Notes: generated by a model not told the origin, from the sequence alone. 64,000 nucleotides of DNA from Fundidesulfovibrio putealis DSM 16056 (GCF_000429325.1 NZ_AUBQ01000013.1:217846-281845); one strand, 5' to 3'; numbered from the stretch's first letter, positions 46,800 to 55,157 are shown. Numbers and translations: made by a program.

Positions 46800-47654
46800 A
46801 TGCACCTCGCGCGCCCCTTCCTGGCTACCCTGCTGTTGCTCCTGACCCCCTGTCTGGCTTTGGCGCAGTCCGCCACCATCGAGACCTACGGCAACGGCCC
46901 CAAGGTGTTCACGCTGGCCACCGGCAGCCCCGGCGAACTGGGCCTGCTGAAAGTACTGGGCGAGGCGTTCGCCAAGCAGAACGGCGCGACCCTCAAGTGG
47001 CTGAAGGCCGGGACCGGCGAGTCGCTGGACCTCCTCAAGGCCAAACACGTGGACATGGTCATGGTGCACGCCCCGGCCAAGGTGGATCAGGCCGTGAAGG
47101 ACGGCTGGGCCGTTAAGAAGACGCTCATCGGCTCAAACGAGTTCTTCATCGTGGGTCCCGCCGCCGACCCGGCCAAAATCGCCACAGCCAAGACCGCCGT
47201 CCAGGCCTACCAGGACATCGCCAAGGCCAAGGCCCCCTTCCTTTCGCGCGGGGACAATTCCGGCACCCACCAGAAGGAGATGGCCGTGTGGAAGGCCGCA
47301 GGTATCGAGCCCTCTGGCCCCTGGTACATCGTCACCAAGGATTTTATGACCGCCACGCTCAAGCGCGCGCAGTCCGAGTCCGGCTACTTCATGACCGATT
47401 CCAGCACCTGGGTGGCCGAGAAGAAGAATCTGCCGGGGCTCAAGATCCTCTTCCAGGGCGACAAGATGCTGGTGAACACCTACCACGCCCTGGCCCAGCC
47501 CGCGGGAGCGACAGCTGGCGCAGACACTGCCGCCGCGTTCATCGACTTTGTTGCGTCGGAAAAAGGGCAGGACATCATTCGGGGATTCGGGAAGGCGGAG
47601 TACGGGGAGGCCCTGTACAACGACGCGGCCTATGCGAAGAAGTACGACCAGTAG
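46800..47654 (+). CDS. tupA: Tungstate ABC transporter substrate-binding protein (TupA-like)
   Basis: 284 residues with a Sec signal peptide (LARPFLATLLLLLTPCLALA). The mature protein has the TupA pattern: LATGSPGELGLLKVLGEAF, LKAGTGESLDLLKAKHVDM, VMVHAPAKVDQAV, EFFIVGPAADPAKI and SRGDNSGTHQKE, the last being the oxyanion-binding Ser/Thr cluster. Tungsten is used by formate dehydrogenases and aldehyde oxidoreductases in sulfate reducers. The RBS is TAGGAG. No tupB or tupC permease genes follow, so it is orphaned or acts in trans; the downstream region is instead a structured non-coding stretch. Confidence 0.9.
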   Translation: MHLARPFLATLLLLLTPCLALAQSATIETYGNGPKVFTLATGSPGELGLLKVLGEAFAKQNGATLKWLKAGTGESLDLLKAKHVDMVMVHAPAKVDQAVKDGWAVKKTLIGSNEFFIVGPAADPAKIATAKTAVQAYQDIAKAKAPFLSRGDNSGTHQKEMAVWKAAGIEPSGPWYIVTKDFMTATLKRAQSESGYFMTDSSTWVAEKKNLPGLKILFQGDKMLVNTYHALAQPAGATAGADTAAAFIDFVASEKGQDIIRGFGKAEYGEALYNDAAYAKKYDQ

Positions 47655-48096
47655 GTGATGGGGCGGGGCGGCGAGGCTGACGGAAGACAGCCTCCGGCGG
47701 GCAAAGGGCTGCGCCCTTTGGAATCCCTTATAGTTATTGCGTATTCCGGCGGGGATTCAGGAAGAGCGGAAATGTGGCGATACCGAGCGATGCTCAGAGA
47801 AACTCTGTCGGGCGTCCTTGGAAAAGCATGCGTTTGCTTTCCAACGGATAACAAAGCGACAGGGTTTCCCTGTCTGCGCGACTGGGCTGTACGGACTGAT
47901 TTCGCGGACGCGCATCCAGAGCGTGCCGCAATTTTGATCGCAAAGTCGTAGGACGAACTGCTGAAACAAGAGTCGCGGGACGCTTCAAGCATCCCGCGCC
48001 AGACGCCGCAAGGCGTCACCAGCCCGACACCACCTCCTGCCAGAGGGGTTCGATACAGGCCCGGACGGTTCTCGTACCGTCCGGGCCTTGCTTTTG
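47655..48096 (+). ncRNA. Hairpin-rich intergenic region, candidate structured RNA or tupA 3' end
   Basis: No trustworthy gene. A partial copy of the dispersed repeat lies at 47685-47727. From about 47785 the plus strand shows successive perfect or near-perfect stems: 47785-47795, 47795-47807, 47818-47844, 47858-47874, 47904-47929, 47974-47998, 48002-48017 (GACGCC-GCAA-GGCGTC), and a final 12-bp stem 48058-48069/48076-48087 with a T tract to 48095. The orientation given by the terminator is plus. It could be the long 3' untranslated region of tupA, a small RNA, or decayed sequence. Function is inferred only from structure. Confidence 0.45.
48058..48095 (+). terminator. Rho-independent terminator, plus strand
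   Basis: GGCCCGGACGGT and ACCGTCCGGGCC arms around TCTCGT, then TTGCTTTT. It lies just before the convergent end of fliQ and has no T tract on the minus strand. Confidence 0.85.
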
Positions 48097-48366
48097 TCAT
48101 TTTATGTATGCGGGAAGATTGAGCATCAAGTCGCGCGTGAAGGTGATCATGGTGTCCATGAGCCAGGGGAAGGCTATGATGATGGCAAGGAACATGGCCA
48201 CGATCTTTGGCACGAAGGTGAGCGTGGCCTCCTGGATCTGCGTGGCGGCCTGGAGCACGGAGAGCACCACGCCCACCACCAGGCTCACCGCCAGCATGGG
48301 CATGGAGAGCAAAAGCGTGGTCTCGATGGCGGAGCGGGCGAACCCTATGACTACTTCGGGGGTCAT
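48097..48366 (-). CDS. fliQ: Flagellar biosynthesis protein FliQ
   Basis: 89-residue inner-membrane export-gate subunit with two membrane helices (LLLSMPMLAVSLVVGVVLSVLQA and IVAMFLAIIIAFPWLMDTMI, both abbreviated) and the family motif QAATQIQEATLTFVPKI. FliP, FliQ and FliR form the core of the flagellar type III export channel. It follows fliP by 20 bases on the same strand and is the last recognised gene of this flagellar operon. Confidence 0.97.
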   Translation of the reverse strand: MTPEVVIGFARSAIETTLLLSMPMLAVSLVVGVVLSVLQAATQIQEATLTFVPKIVAMFLAIIIAFPWLMDTMITFTRDLMLNLPAYIK

Positions 48367-48386
48367 GACGTTATCTCCTTGGCGCG

Positions 48387-49202
48387 TTAGACGAAACTGT
48401 TGACCAGCGAGGCCGTCATGAGGCTCCAGCCGTCAACCATGACGAACAGGAGCAGCTTGAAGGGCATGGACACCATGGCCGGGGGCAGCATCATCATGCC
48501 CATGGCCAGCAGCACGCTCGAAACCACCATGTCCAGCACCAGGAAGGGGATGTACACCAGGAACCCGATGGTGAAGCCGGTCTTGAGCTCGCTTATCATG
48601 TAGGCGGCGGCCAGCATCACCGTGGGCACGTCGTCCTTGCCCTTGGGCTGGTCGATCTTGGTGATGCTGTAGAAGACGGAGAGGTCCTTCTCGCGGGTGT
48701 GCTTGAACATGAAGGTCCGCAGGGGCTGTTCGGCCTTCTTGAGGGCCTCGGTGAAGCCCAGGCGCTCCTCCATGTAGGGATTGAGCGCTTCCTCGTAGAT
48801 CTGCTTGCCCGTGGGATACATGATGACCACGGTCATGAAGATGGCGAGGCTTGCCAGTATCTGGTTGGGCGGCATCTGGCCGGTGCCCATGGCCTGGCGC
48901 AGAAACGAGAACACCACGATGATGCGGGTGAAGGACGTGACGCAGAGGATGATGGACGGCGCAAGCGACAGCACCGTCAAGAGGAACAGAATCTGGAGGG
49001 TCAGGCTGACCTTTTCGGGCTGCTGCTGCCCGGCTGCCAGATTGAGCGTCAGGGTGGGCTCAGCCGCCTGTACCAGGGCCGGAAGGGCCAGGACCGCCGC
49101 CAGCCCCAGAAGCGCCGCCAGCGCCAGGACCGCCGGGTTCTCCGCCAGGGTCAGGGCTGCGGCTGGCGTTCTCGAGAACGGCTTGGAAATTCTCTTGTCC
49201 AT
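48387..49202 (-). CDS. fliP: Flagellar biosynthesis protein FliP
   Basis: 271 residues with an N-terminal signal peptide (VLALAALLGLAAVLALPALVQA) and the family motifs SLAPSIILCVTSFTRIIVV, RQAMGTGQMPPNQILASLA and the late LVDGWSLMTASLV, abbreviated here. FliP makes the ring entrance of the flagellar export channel with FliQ and FliR. The start at 49202 has AGAGGTGG upstream. The first 143 bases lie inside the C-terminal coding end of fliO in another frame, an unusually long gene overlap. Confidence 0.95.
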   Translation of the reverse strand: MDKRISKPFSRTPAAALTLAENPAVLALAALLGLAAVLALPALVQAAEPTLTLNLAAGQQQPEKVSLTLQILFLLTVLSLAPSIILCVTSFTRIIVVFSFLRQAMGTGQMPPNQILASLAIFMTVVIMYPTGKQIYEEALNPYMEERLGFTEALKKAEQPLRTFMFKHTREKDLSVFYSITKIDQPKGKDDVPTVMLAAAYMISELKTGFTIGFLVYIPFLVLDMVVSSVLLAMGMMMLPPAMVSMPFKLLLFVMVDGWSLMTASLVNSFV

Positions 49203-49506
49203 CGTGTGCGTCCACCTCTGTCAGCAGATTGATGCTCTGGTCCGTGACCCCGAGCACCAAAAGCTTATTCAAGAAGCGGACCACCATAATATTCTTCCGG
49301 GGTCCCAGGGTGAGATAGCTCTCCACCCGCATGCCGTGGGCCTTTGCGGCCCCGCCAAGCCCCAGGCGCGGGCCGAAGCGCTTGAGCAGGTAATACGCCA
49401 GCAAAATGACGAACAGTATCAGCAGCAGGGCCACGGCCATCTGGATGGCCGCGCCGCCCGCGCCCAGCGACGTGGGTGCGGTAATGGGTGCGGTGACGTC
49501 AGCCAA
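49060..49506 (-). CDS. fliO: Flagellar biosynthesis protein FliO
   Basis: 148 residues: short N-terminal periplasmic stretch, one membrane helix (AAIQMAVALLLILFVILLAYYLL), then a cytoplasmic domain with the FliO motif LTLGPRKNIMVVRFLNKLLVLGV. The last 40 residues are Gly/Pro/Ser rich and coincide with the fliP coding start in another frame, so they are probably tolerated rather than conserved. FliO assists assembly of the FliP ring. Start overlaps fliN by eight bases. Confidence 0.93.
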   Translation of the reverse strand: MADVTAPITAPTSLGAGGAAIQMAVALLLILFVILLAYYLLKRFGPRLGLGGAAKAHGMRVESYLTLGPRKNIMVVRFLNKLLVLGVTDQSINLLTEVDAHDGQENFQAVLENASRSPDPGGEPGGPGAGGASGAGGGPGPSGPGTGG

Positions 49507-50056
49507 GCTGTTTCACCCGCTCAATGGGGCTTATGATGTCGGTCAGGCGCACGCCGAACTTCTCGTTTATCACCACTGCCTCGCCGCGCGCCACCAGCTT
49601 GCCGTTGACGTAGATCTCAAGCGGCTCGCCAGCCAGCTTGTTCAACTCGATGACCGAGCCCTGGCCCAGCTGCAACAGCTCGTTGATGAGGAGCTTGGTG
49701 CGCCCGAGTTCCGCAGACACGTCCAGGGGGATGTCCAGGATGAAGTCCAGGTCGCGCCGCCCGGTTTCGGGGCGCGGAGCCTTGGACTCCTGCGTCAAAT
49801 CCTTGAACGACGCCTCGCGGCTCTTGGCGGAGAGCGTGGCCTGCTCGCGCTCGCGCTTGACCGTGCTCTCCTCCTCGCCAGCCAGCGCGGCGGCCCACTG
49901 TTCGGCCAGGGCGTCGTCGCCACCGCCTCCGGCGCCAGCGGCAACCGCGCCCATGGCGGCCTCAAAGGGGTCGACGTCGCCTCCGCCCTTGTCGTCTTCA
50001 AGCGCGGCGGCCCATTCGGCTGCCAATTGATCCTGATCGATATCGTCGGGGGCCAT
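49499..50056 (-). CDS. fliN: Flagellar motor switch protein FliN (long form)
   Basis: About 185 residues. The C-terminal 80 residues are the FliN/SpoA domain that binds CheY-P and the export chaperone FliH: FILDIPLDVSAELGRTKLLINELLQL, shown in part as IPLDVSAELGRTK, and VNGKLVARGEAVVINEKFGVRL. The first 100 residues are an Ala/Glu/Gly-rich low-complexity extension, longer than in enteric FliN. Start ATG 50056 follows GGGGAGG by eight bases. Confidence 0.95.
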   Translation of the reverse strand: MAPDDIDQDQLAAEWAAALEDDKGGGDVDPFEAAMGAVAAGAGGGGDDALAEQWAAALAGEEESTVKREREQATLSAKSREASFKDLTQESKAPRPETGRRDLDFILDIPLDVSAELGRTKLLINELLQLGQGSVIELNKLAGEPLEIYVNGKLVARGEAVVINEKFGVRLTDIISPIERVKQLG

Positions 50057-50148
50057 CAGAGCCACCTCCCCTTAAGTGTGCGCCGGCGCGCTGGGCGCGC
50101 CGCAAAATACCGTCCTCAGGCCGCGAGGCGCATACGCGCCCCGGAGCG

Positions 50149-51126
50149 TCAGAAATGCGTTTCCTCTTCCCGGTGCACCTGGAAGGCCTTGTTGGACTTC
50201 ACATTGCCCGGAATTCCCCAGAACTTGCGCACGCCCTGCACCTCGGCCTTCAGGAGGTCCTCGGCGTCGGTGTCCAGGAGGATGATGTCGCCCTCCTTCA
50301 GGGACAGGAGCTGCCTGCCGGAGAGCTGGGTCTTGCCGAACTCCACCACCACCTCCACCGGAGTCTCCATGAGCCGCTCCTTGAAGCGGCTGATCCAGGC
50401 GTGGTCCACTTCCAGGCGCTCGGACTGGAAGGAGGCGTACAGCTTGGAGCGGATGGGCTCGATGGTGGCGTAGGGCAGGCAGGCGATCATGGATCCGATC
50501 GCGTTCTCAAGCTCCACCTCGAAGGTGACCACGACCACCACGTCCGAGGGCGGCACGATGGCCGCGAACTGGGGGTTGATCTCGGAGCGGATCAACTCGA
50601 TGTGCACCTCGTGCACCGGCCTCCAGGCGTCCTCCAGGTTGGCCAGGGCGATCTTGACCACCTTCTGGATGATGGCCTGCTCGATGGGCGTGAAGTCGCG
50701 GCCTTCCACCTTGGGCTGGCTGCCTGCGCCGCCGAAGAAGTTCTCCACCAGGGCGAACACCAGCCGCGAATCCACCACCAGGATGGCGTTGCCGCGCAGC
50801 GGGTCCAGCTTGAAGATGTTGATGGAGGTGGGCACGGGGAGGCTTCGCATGAAGTCGCCGAATTTGGACATGTCGATGGAGATGGGGTTCACGTCCACGC
50901 GCTTGCGCATGGCGTTGGCCAGGGCGTTGGTGGCCAGCCGCGCGAAGCGGTCGTTTATGATCTCCATGACGGGCATGCGCCCGCGAATGATCCGGTCCTG
51001 GTTGGACAGGTCGAAGGCGACGATGCCGGAATCGTCTTCCAGTATCTCGGAGTCGGCCTCCACTTCGCCGCCGGTGAGGCCGCGCAGTAAGGTATCGACC
51101 TCGTCCTGGCTGAGAATCTTGCTCAT
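50149..51126 (-). CDS. fliM: Flagellar motor switch protein FliM
   Basis: 325 residues. The N-terminal CheY-binding peptide is MSKILSQDEVDTLLRGL; the middle CheC-like domain carries GNAILVVDSRLVFALVENFFGG (in part VDSRLVFALVENFFGG), and the C-terminal SpoA domain ends ISLKEGDIILLDT-like with SLKEGDIILLDTDAEDL. It forms the torque-reversal C-ring with FliG and FliN. ATG at 51126 overlaps no gene; ten bases separate it from fliL. This is a full-length, intact motor switch. Confidence 0.97.
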   Translation of the reverse strand: MSKILSQDEVDTLLRGLTGGEVEADSEILEDDSGIVAFDLSNQDRIIRGRMPVMEIINDRFARLATNALANAMRKRVDVNPISIDMSKFGDFMRSLPVPTSINIFKLDPLRGNAILVVDSRLVFALVENFFGGAGSQPKVEGRDFTPIEQAIIQKVVKIALANLEDAWRPVHEVHIELIRSEINPQFAAIVPPSDVVVVVTFEVELENAIGSMIACLPYATIEPIRSKLYASFQSERLEVDHAWISRFKERLMETPVEVVVEFGKTQLSGRQLLSLKEGDIILLDTDAEDLLKAEVQGVRKFWGIPGNVKSNKAFQVHREEETHF

Positions 51127-51135
51127 GGCTGTTCC

Positions 51136-51723
51136 CTACTGGATGACCCTGTCGGTGATGAACACCTGCTTGACCGCTCCAGGCCCCATGATCTGGTTCA
51201 CGCGGCTTTGCAGCTCGGTGCGGAAGGCGATCATGCCGTCCACGCTGGAAAGCTCCTCGCTGGTCTTGGACCACAAGAGGGTGAGGATGGTGTCCTTGAT
51301 CCTGGCCTGATATTTCTCGCCGAATTCCTGGGCCACGTGCTCGTCCTTGAAGTCGAACTCCACGGAGAGGCGCACGTAGCGCTTGCCGCCCGGATCAGCC
51401 AGATTGGTGACGATGTTCTGTATGGTGGTCACGGGCTTGGCGCCCTTGTCGTCCTTTTTGCCGTGGCTGGCGCCCTCTTCCTTTTTCTTCTCGTCCTTTT
51501 TCTCGTCTTTCTTTTCTTCTTTCTTCTTTTCGTCCTTCTTCTCGCCCTCGGCGGGCGCGGCCTCGGCAGTCTCGGGCGGAGGAGGCGCGAGGAACTTCAG
51601 GTACGCGAAATAGCCGCCGCCGCCCAGGGCGGCCAGGAGCACCACCAGGATGATGATGAGCAGCAGCTTGCTTTTTTTCTTTTTCGGCGCTGCGCCGTCG
51701 TCTTCTTCTTCGATCTTGGCCAT
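51136..51723 (-). CDS. fliL: Flagellar basal-body protein FliL
   Basis: 195 residues: one membrane helix (LLLIIILVVLLAALGGGGYFAYLKFL, in part LLLIIILVVLLAALGG), then a highly charged Glu/Lys-rich linker (KKEEKKDEKK) and the FliL periplasmic domain with NIVTNLADPGGKRYVRLSVEFDF in pieces (TNLADPGGKRYVRLSVEF). FliL surrounds the stator near the rotor and supports motor torque and surface swarming. It is the first gene of the fliLMNOPQ operon. An AT-rich 14-bp palindrome lies just before its start. Confidence 0.93.
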   Translation of the reverse strand: MAKIEEEDDGAAPKKKKSKLLLIIILVVLLAALGGGGYFAYLKFLAPPPPETAEAAPAEGEKKDEKKKEEKKDEKKDEKKKEEGASHGKKDDKGAKPVTTIQNIVTNLADPGGKRYVRLSVEFDFKDEHVAQEFGEKYQARIKDTILTLLWSKTSEELSSVDGMIAFRTELQSRVNQIMGPGAVKQVFITDRVIQ

Positions 51724-51743
51724 TTCCGGCTCCTAGTGTCGCG

Positions 51744-51775
51744 TTTTTGAAAAACATGAATATGTTTTTCAAAAA
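51744..51775. promoter_or_regulatory. AT-rich palindrome upstream of fliL
   Basis: Arms 51744-51757 and 51762-51775 (TTTTTGAAAAACAT and its complement) form a perfect 14-bp inverted repeat with a GAAT loop, 20 bases before fliL. Position and symmetry suggest an operator or mRNA leader structure. No sigma-28 or sigma-54 promoter could be recognised. Confidence 0.5.
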
Positions 51776-51850
51776 TAAAAAAAATGGTTCTCTTGGTTCA
51801 GCTTCATAACTTGTGTGAGCGTATTTAAGAACGCCACAGTAAAAATCAGA

Positions 51851-52549
51851 TCAGGTGTTTCGGCTTCCGAACAGGTCGGTGCCCACGCGCACCAGGGTGG
51901 CCCCTTCCTCCACGGCCTGCTCCAGGTCGTGGGACATGCCCATGGACAGCTCGGGCAGGGCCATGCCGAGGCGCGCCGAAATATCCTGGCGCAGCCGCTC
52001 GGCCTGGGCGAAAAGCCCTCGATTGGCCTCGGGGTTCTCGTCCCAGGGCGGCAGCAGCATCACGCCCCTGAGCGCGAGAGCGCCCATGGCGGCCACGGCC
52101 TCGGCCAGGGGCAGCGTGTCGTCCAGGGAGCATCCGGCCTTCTGGGATTCGCCCCCCAGGTTGACCTGCACAAGCACCGGCTGGATCAGGCCCAAAGCTC
52201 CGGATTTTTTATGCAACATATGGGCCAGCTCAATCGAATCAACTGAGTGGATCAACTCGAAGCGCCCGGTCACGTACTTGGCCTTGTTCTTCTGCAAGCG
52301 GCCTATGAAGTGCCAGCGCAGGTTCAGCCCGGCCAGGGATTCCATCTTGGGCAAGGCTTCCTGAACGTAGGACTCGCCGAAAAGCCCCTGCCCGGCCTGG
52401 GCCAGGGCGGCCACGGCGGAGGCCTCGTGGGTCTTGGAAACGGCCACCAGCGACACTGTGGACGGATCGCGCCCGGAGCGGGCGCAGGCCCGCAGGATGC
52501 GCTCGTTCACGCGCGCCAGGCGCTCGCCGGGGGTTTGCGGTTCCTGCAT
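51851..52549 (-). CDS. yggS: YggS family PLP homeostasis protein
   Basis: 232 residues, an alanine racemase N-terminal-like TIM barrel that binds pyridoxal phosphate but has no known enzyme activity; it controls free PLP and amino-acid balance. The PLP Lys is in LVAVSKTHEASAV (Lys about residue 38). Later motifs include RWHFIGRLQKNKAKYV, VLVQVNLGGESQKAG and LSMGMSHDLEQAVEEGATLVRVGTDLFG, shown in part. The start at 52549 (MQEPQTP) is more likely than longer frames. It precedes the fliL operon on the same strand with a 127-base gap. Confidence 0.93.
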   Translation of the reverse strand: MQEPQTPGERLARVNERILRACARSGRDPSTVSLVAVSKTHEASAVAALAQAGQGLFGESYVQEALPKMESLAGLNLRWHFIGRLQKNKAKYVTGRFELIHSVDSIELAHMLHKKSGALGLIQPVLVQVNLGGESQKAGCSLDDTLPLAEAVAAMGALALRGVMLLPPWDENPEANRGLFAQAERLRQDISARLGMALPELSMGMSHDLEQAVEEGATLVRVGTDLFGSRNT

Positions 52550-52729
52550 GTCCACCCGGTAACACAAACAGCGCCGATGGAAAATGGGGAAGCGCGCCCT
52601 CCGTGGACATGCGGACCACGAAAGTATAGAAAACGGCCCGCGCTGATGCGCGAACGGCACATAAACGTACATTCATTTTGAGGATGCCACACACAGGCGT
52701 CCACCTCCAAACGGGCCAGGGTATCCGCC

Positions 52730-54085
52730 GTGCACGCATCCGCAGCCCAGGCCGCGCCCTCCCGCGCGGTCACCGCGAAGCCTGAAATCTGGAAGCGCTT
52801 CACCCTGAGCGTGAGCCTCGCCGTTTCCGTGATCGTGCTGGCGATCTTCACCGTGCTGTTCCTACGCAACCGCGACGCCCTGCGCGACGAGGTGACGACC
52901 CGCGCCCGCGCCCACATTCACGACGTGCAACTCATGCGCGAATGGAACGCCATGTATGGCAGCGTTTACGTGGAGAAAGGCCCCGGCGTCGAATCGAACC
53001 CCTACCTGGAGCACCCGGACCTGACCACCAGCGACGGCAGGGTGTTCACCCTGAAGAACCCCTCGCTCATGACCCGCGAGATTTCAGGGCTGGCGGACAA
53101 GCACGGCATGTTCACCTTCCACATCACCAGCCTGAACCCCCTCAATCCCGCCAACGTGCCGGACACCTTCGAGCGCGAAGCCCTGAAAAGCTTCGAGTCC
53201 GGCGCGACCGAGGTCTCCATCACGCAGGCAGGGCAGGACGGAACCTATTTCCGCTTCATGGCCCCGCTCTACGTGGAGAGCGACTGCCTGCCCTGCCATG
53301 CCAAGCAGGGCTACAAGGCCGGGGAGGTACGCGGCGGCATCAGCGTGCGCTTCGACATAAGCGGCGTTCACCGCGCCCAGACCGAGTCCGGCACCGCGAT
53401 AATACTGGTGTGCGTGGGCACGCTGGTGTTGCTCCTGGGAACGCTCTACGTATTCATCTTCAAGCTGATGGGCAGGCTGCGCACGGCCCAGCAGGAACTC
53501 GAGTCCATGGCCCTCACGGACCCGCTCACCGGGCTGTACAACCGCGCCTTCCTCTTCGAGCGCCTGAGGGAGGAGGCGGCGCGGGCCGCCCGCTACAAAA
53601 TTCCGGTGGGCACCGTGATGCTGGACGTGGACCACTTCAAGGCCGTCAACGACACTTTCGGCCATCAGGCCGGGGACCACGTGCTGGCAGGACTGGCCGG
53701 ACTCATGAGGGAGCACATCCGCGAGACGGACCTCGCGGTGCGCTTCGGCGGAGAGGAGTTCCTGCTGCTTCTGCCCGGCATCGGGATGGAAGGCGCGTGC
53801 GCCGTTGCCGAGAAGATCCGCGCCGCGCTGGAAGGCACGGAGTTCTCCACGCGCGAGGGCGGGGCGCTGCGGGTGACGGCCAGCTTCGGATGTGCTGCGC
53901 TGGAACCCCAGGGAGGAACGCCATGGGATGGCGCGTCCGCCGTCGCCGAAGACCTGCTGCGCCGGGCGGACAAGGCTTTGTATGCCGCAAAATCCGCCGG
54001 AAGAAACTGCGTGCGGAGCGAGGGGAGCGTTTCACCATCCACCCCCGAAGGGCATGAACCCGATCAAAAAGAACCACTGCTTTGA
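52730..54085 (+). CDS. Diguanylate cyclase with periplasmic c-haem (DUF3365-like) sensor domain
   Basis: 451 residues. A TM helix (TLSVSLAVSVIVLAIFTVLFL) leads to a periplasmic domain with a single haem site CLPCH in ESDCLPCHAKQGYKAGEVRGG, the Tll0287/DUF3365-like fold. A second TM (TAIILVCVGTLVLLLGTLYVFIF) is followed by a GGDEF domain with GGEEF and an RxxD inhibitory site (RETD) five residues earlier. A redox- or gas-responsive c-di-GMP synthase is implied, similar in sensor to the haem chemoreceptor at 11343. Start is GTG 52730 with a weak ribosome site. Confidence 0.93.
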   Translation: MHASAAQAAPSRAVTAKPEIWKRFTLSVSLAVSVIVLAIFTVLFLRNRDALRDEVTTRARAHIHDVQLMREWNAMYGSVYVEKGPGVESNPYLEHPDLTTSDGRVFTLKNPSLMTREISGLADKHGMFTFHITSLNPLNPANVPDTFEREALKSFESGATEVSITQAGQDGTYFRFMAPLYVESDCLPCHAKQGYKAGEVRGGISVRFDISGVHRAQTESGTAIILVCVGTLVLLLGTLYVFIFKLMGRLRTAQQELESMALTDPLTGLYNRAFLFERLREEAARAARYKIPVGTVMLDVDHFKAVNDTFGHQAGDHVLAGLAGLMREHIRETDLAVRFGGEEFLLLLPGIGMEGACAVAEKIRAALEGTEFSTREGGALRVTASFGCAALEPQGGTPWDGASAVAEDLLRRADKALYAAKSAGRNCVRSEGSVSPSTPEGHEPDQKEPLL

Positions 54086-54194
54086 TTGCCGAAAACCGGT
54101 TTCTGATTTTCAAAGCGGCGACCTCGGGCGTTCACGCACCCCGCACCGGCAAAAACCCATTCCCTGATTTTTGCGCGTGCGTTATGGTCCAGTC

Positions 54195-55157
54195 ATGCTT
54201 CCCGCCTACATCCCCATGAGCGGCCAGGGCCTGCTGGCTCCCAGGGCGCACGCGGCGCTTGCCCTCATGCGCTCCTGCCGCCTGTGCCCGCGAGAGTGCG
54301 GCGTGAACCGCCTGGAGGGCGAGCCCGGAGCCTGCGGCGTGGGGCGTCTGGCCCGCGTGGCCAGCTACGCCCCGCACTTCGGCGAAGAGTCCTGCCTGGT
54401 GGGCCAAGGCGGCTCCGGCGCGATTTTCTTCAGCGGCTGCAACCTGGAGTGCCTGTTCTGCCAGAACGAGGACATCAGCCGCCAACCCGAAAGCGGCGAA
54501 GAAGTCACCCCGCGCGAGCTCGCCGACATCATGCTCTCGCTCCAGGCCCAGGGCGCGGCCAACATCAACCTGGTCACCCCCAGCCACGTGGCCGCCCAGG
54601 TGCTCGAGGCCCTGCCCCTGGCCGTGCAGGGGGGCCTCGCACTGCCCCTGGTCTACAACACAGGCGGGTACGACAGCCTGGAGACTTTGGCCCTGCTGAA
54701 GGGCGTGGTGGACATCTACATGCCGGACGTGAAGTTCGCGGACCCGGAAACCGCCCGCGCCCTGTGCGGCGTGGCCGACTACCCGGCCACCGCGCGCCGG
54801 GCCGTGAAGGCCATGCACGCCCAGGTGGGCGACCTGCGCCTGGACTCGCACGGGCTGGCAACGCGCGGCCTGCTGGTGCGCCACCTTGTGCTGCCCGGCG
54901 GGCTGGCCGGAACGTGCGACTGGATGGAGTATCTGGCGCGCGACATTTCGCCCGACACCTACGTGAACCTCATGGACCAGTACCGCCCCTGCGCCAAGGC
55001 CCCCGGAAATCCACCCCTGGACCGGCCCCTGACCCCGGAGGAGTTCCGCGAGGCCCGCCAGCAGGCCGAACAGGCGGGCATCACCCGCTTCGACGAACGC
55101 ACGCCCGCGCAGATCGAGCGGCTGCTCCGGGCCTTCCTGGACGGCTCCAGGCAATGA
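54195..55157 (+). CDS. Radical SAM protein, pyruvate formate-lyase-activase-like
   Basis: 320 residues. An N-terminal Cys cluster (CRLCPRECGVNR, CGVGRLARV) precedes the radical SAM CxxxCxxC motif GCNLECLFCQNEDI (about residue 91-104). This matches the PflA-like family of unknown-substrate activases (PIRSF004869-like) rather than true PflA. It would generate a glycyl radical on an unknown partner or act on a methyl or carboxylate substrate. ATG 54195 is chosen; a GTG at 54171 is in frame but both have weak ribosome sites. It starts about 110 bases after the diguanylate cyclase. Confidence 0.9.
   Translation: MLPAYIPMSGQGLLAPRAHAALALMRSCRLCPRECGVNRLEGEPGACGVGRLARVASYAPHFGEESCLVGQGGSGAIFFSGCNLECLFCQNEDISRQPESGEEVTPRELADIMLSLQAQGAANINLVTPSHVAAQVLEALPLAVQGGLALPLVYNTGGYDSLETLALLKGVVDIYMPDVKFADPETARALCGVADYPATARRAVKAMHAQVGDLRLDSHGLATRGLLVRHLVLPGGLAGTCDWMEYLARDISPDTYVNLMDQYRPCAKAPGNPPLDRPLTPEEFREARQQAEQAGITRFDERTPAQIERLLRAFLDGSRQ

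Noticed and set aside
47630..48100. 156-residue minus-strand frame in the tupA-fliQ region
   Set aside because: It runs through a terminator and many hairpins and has no recognisable protein features.
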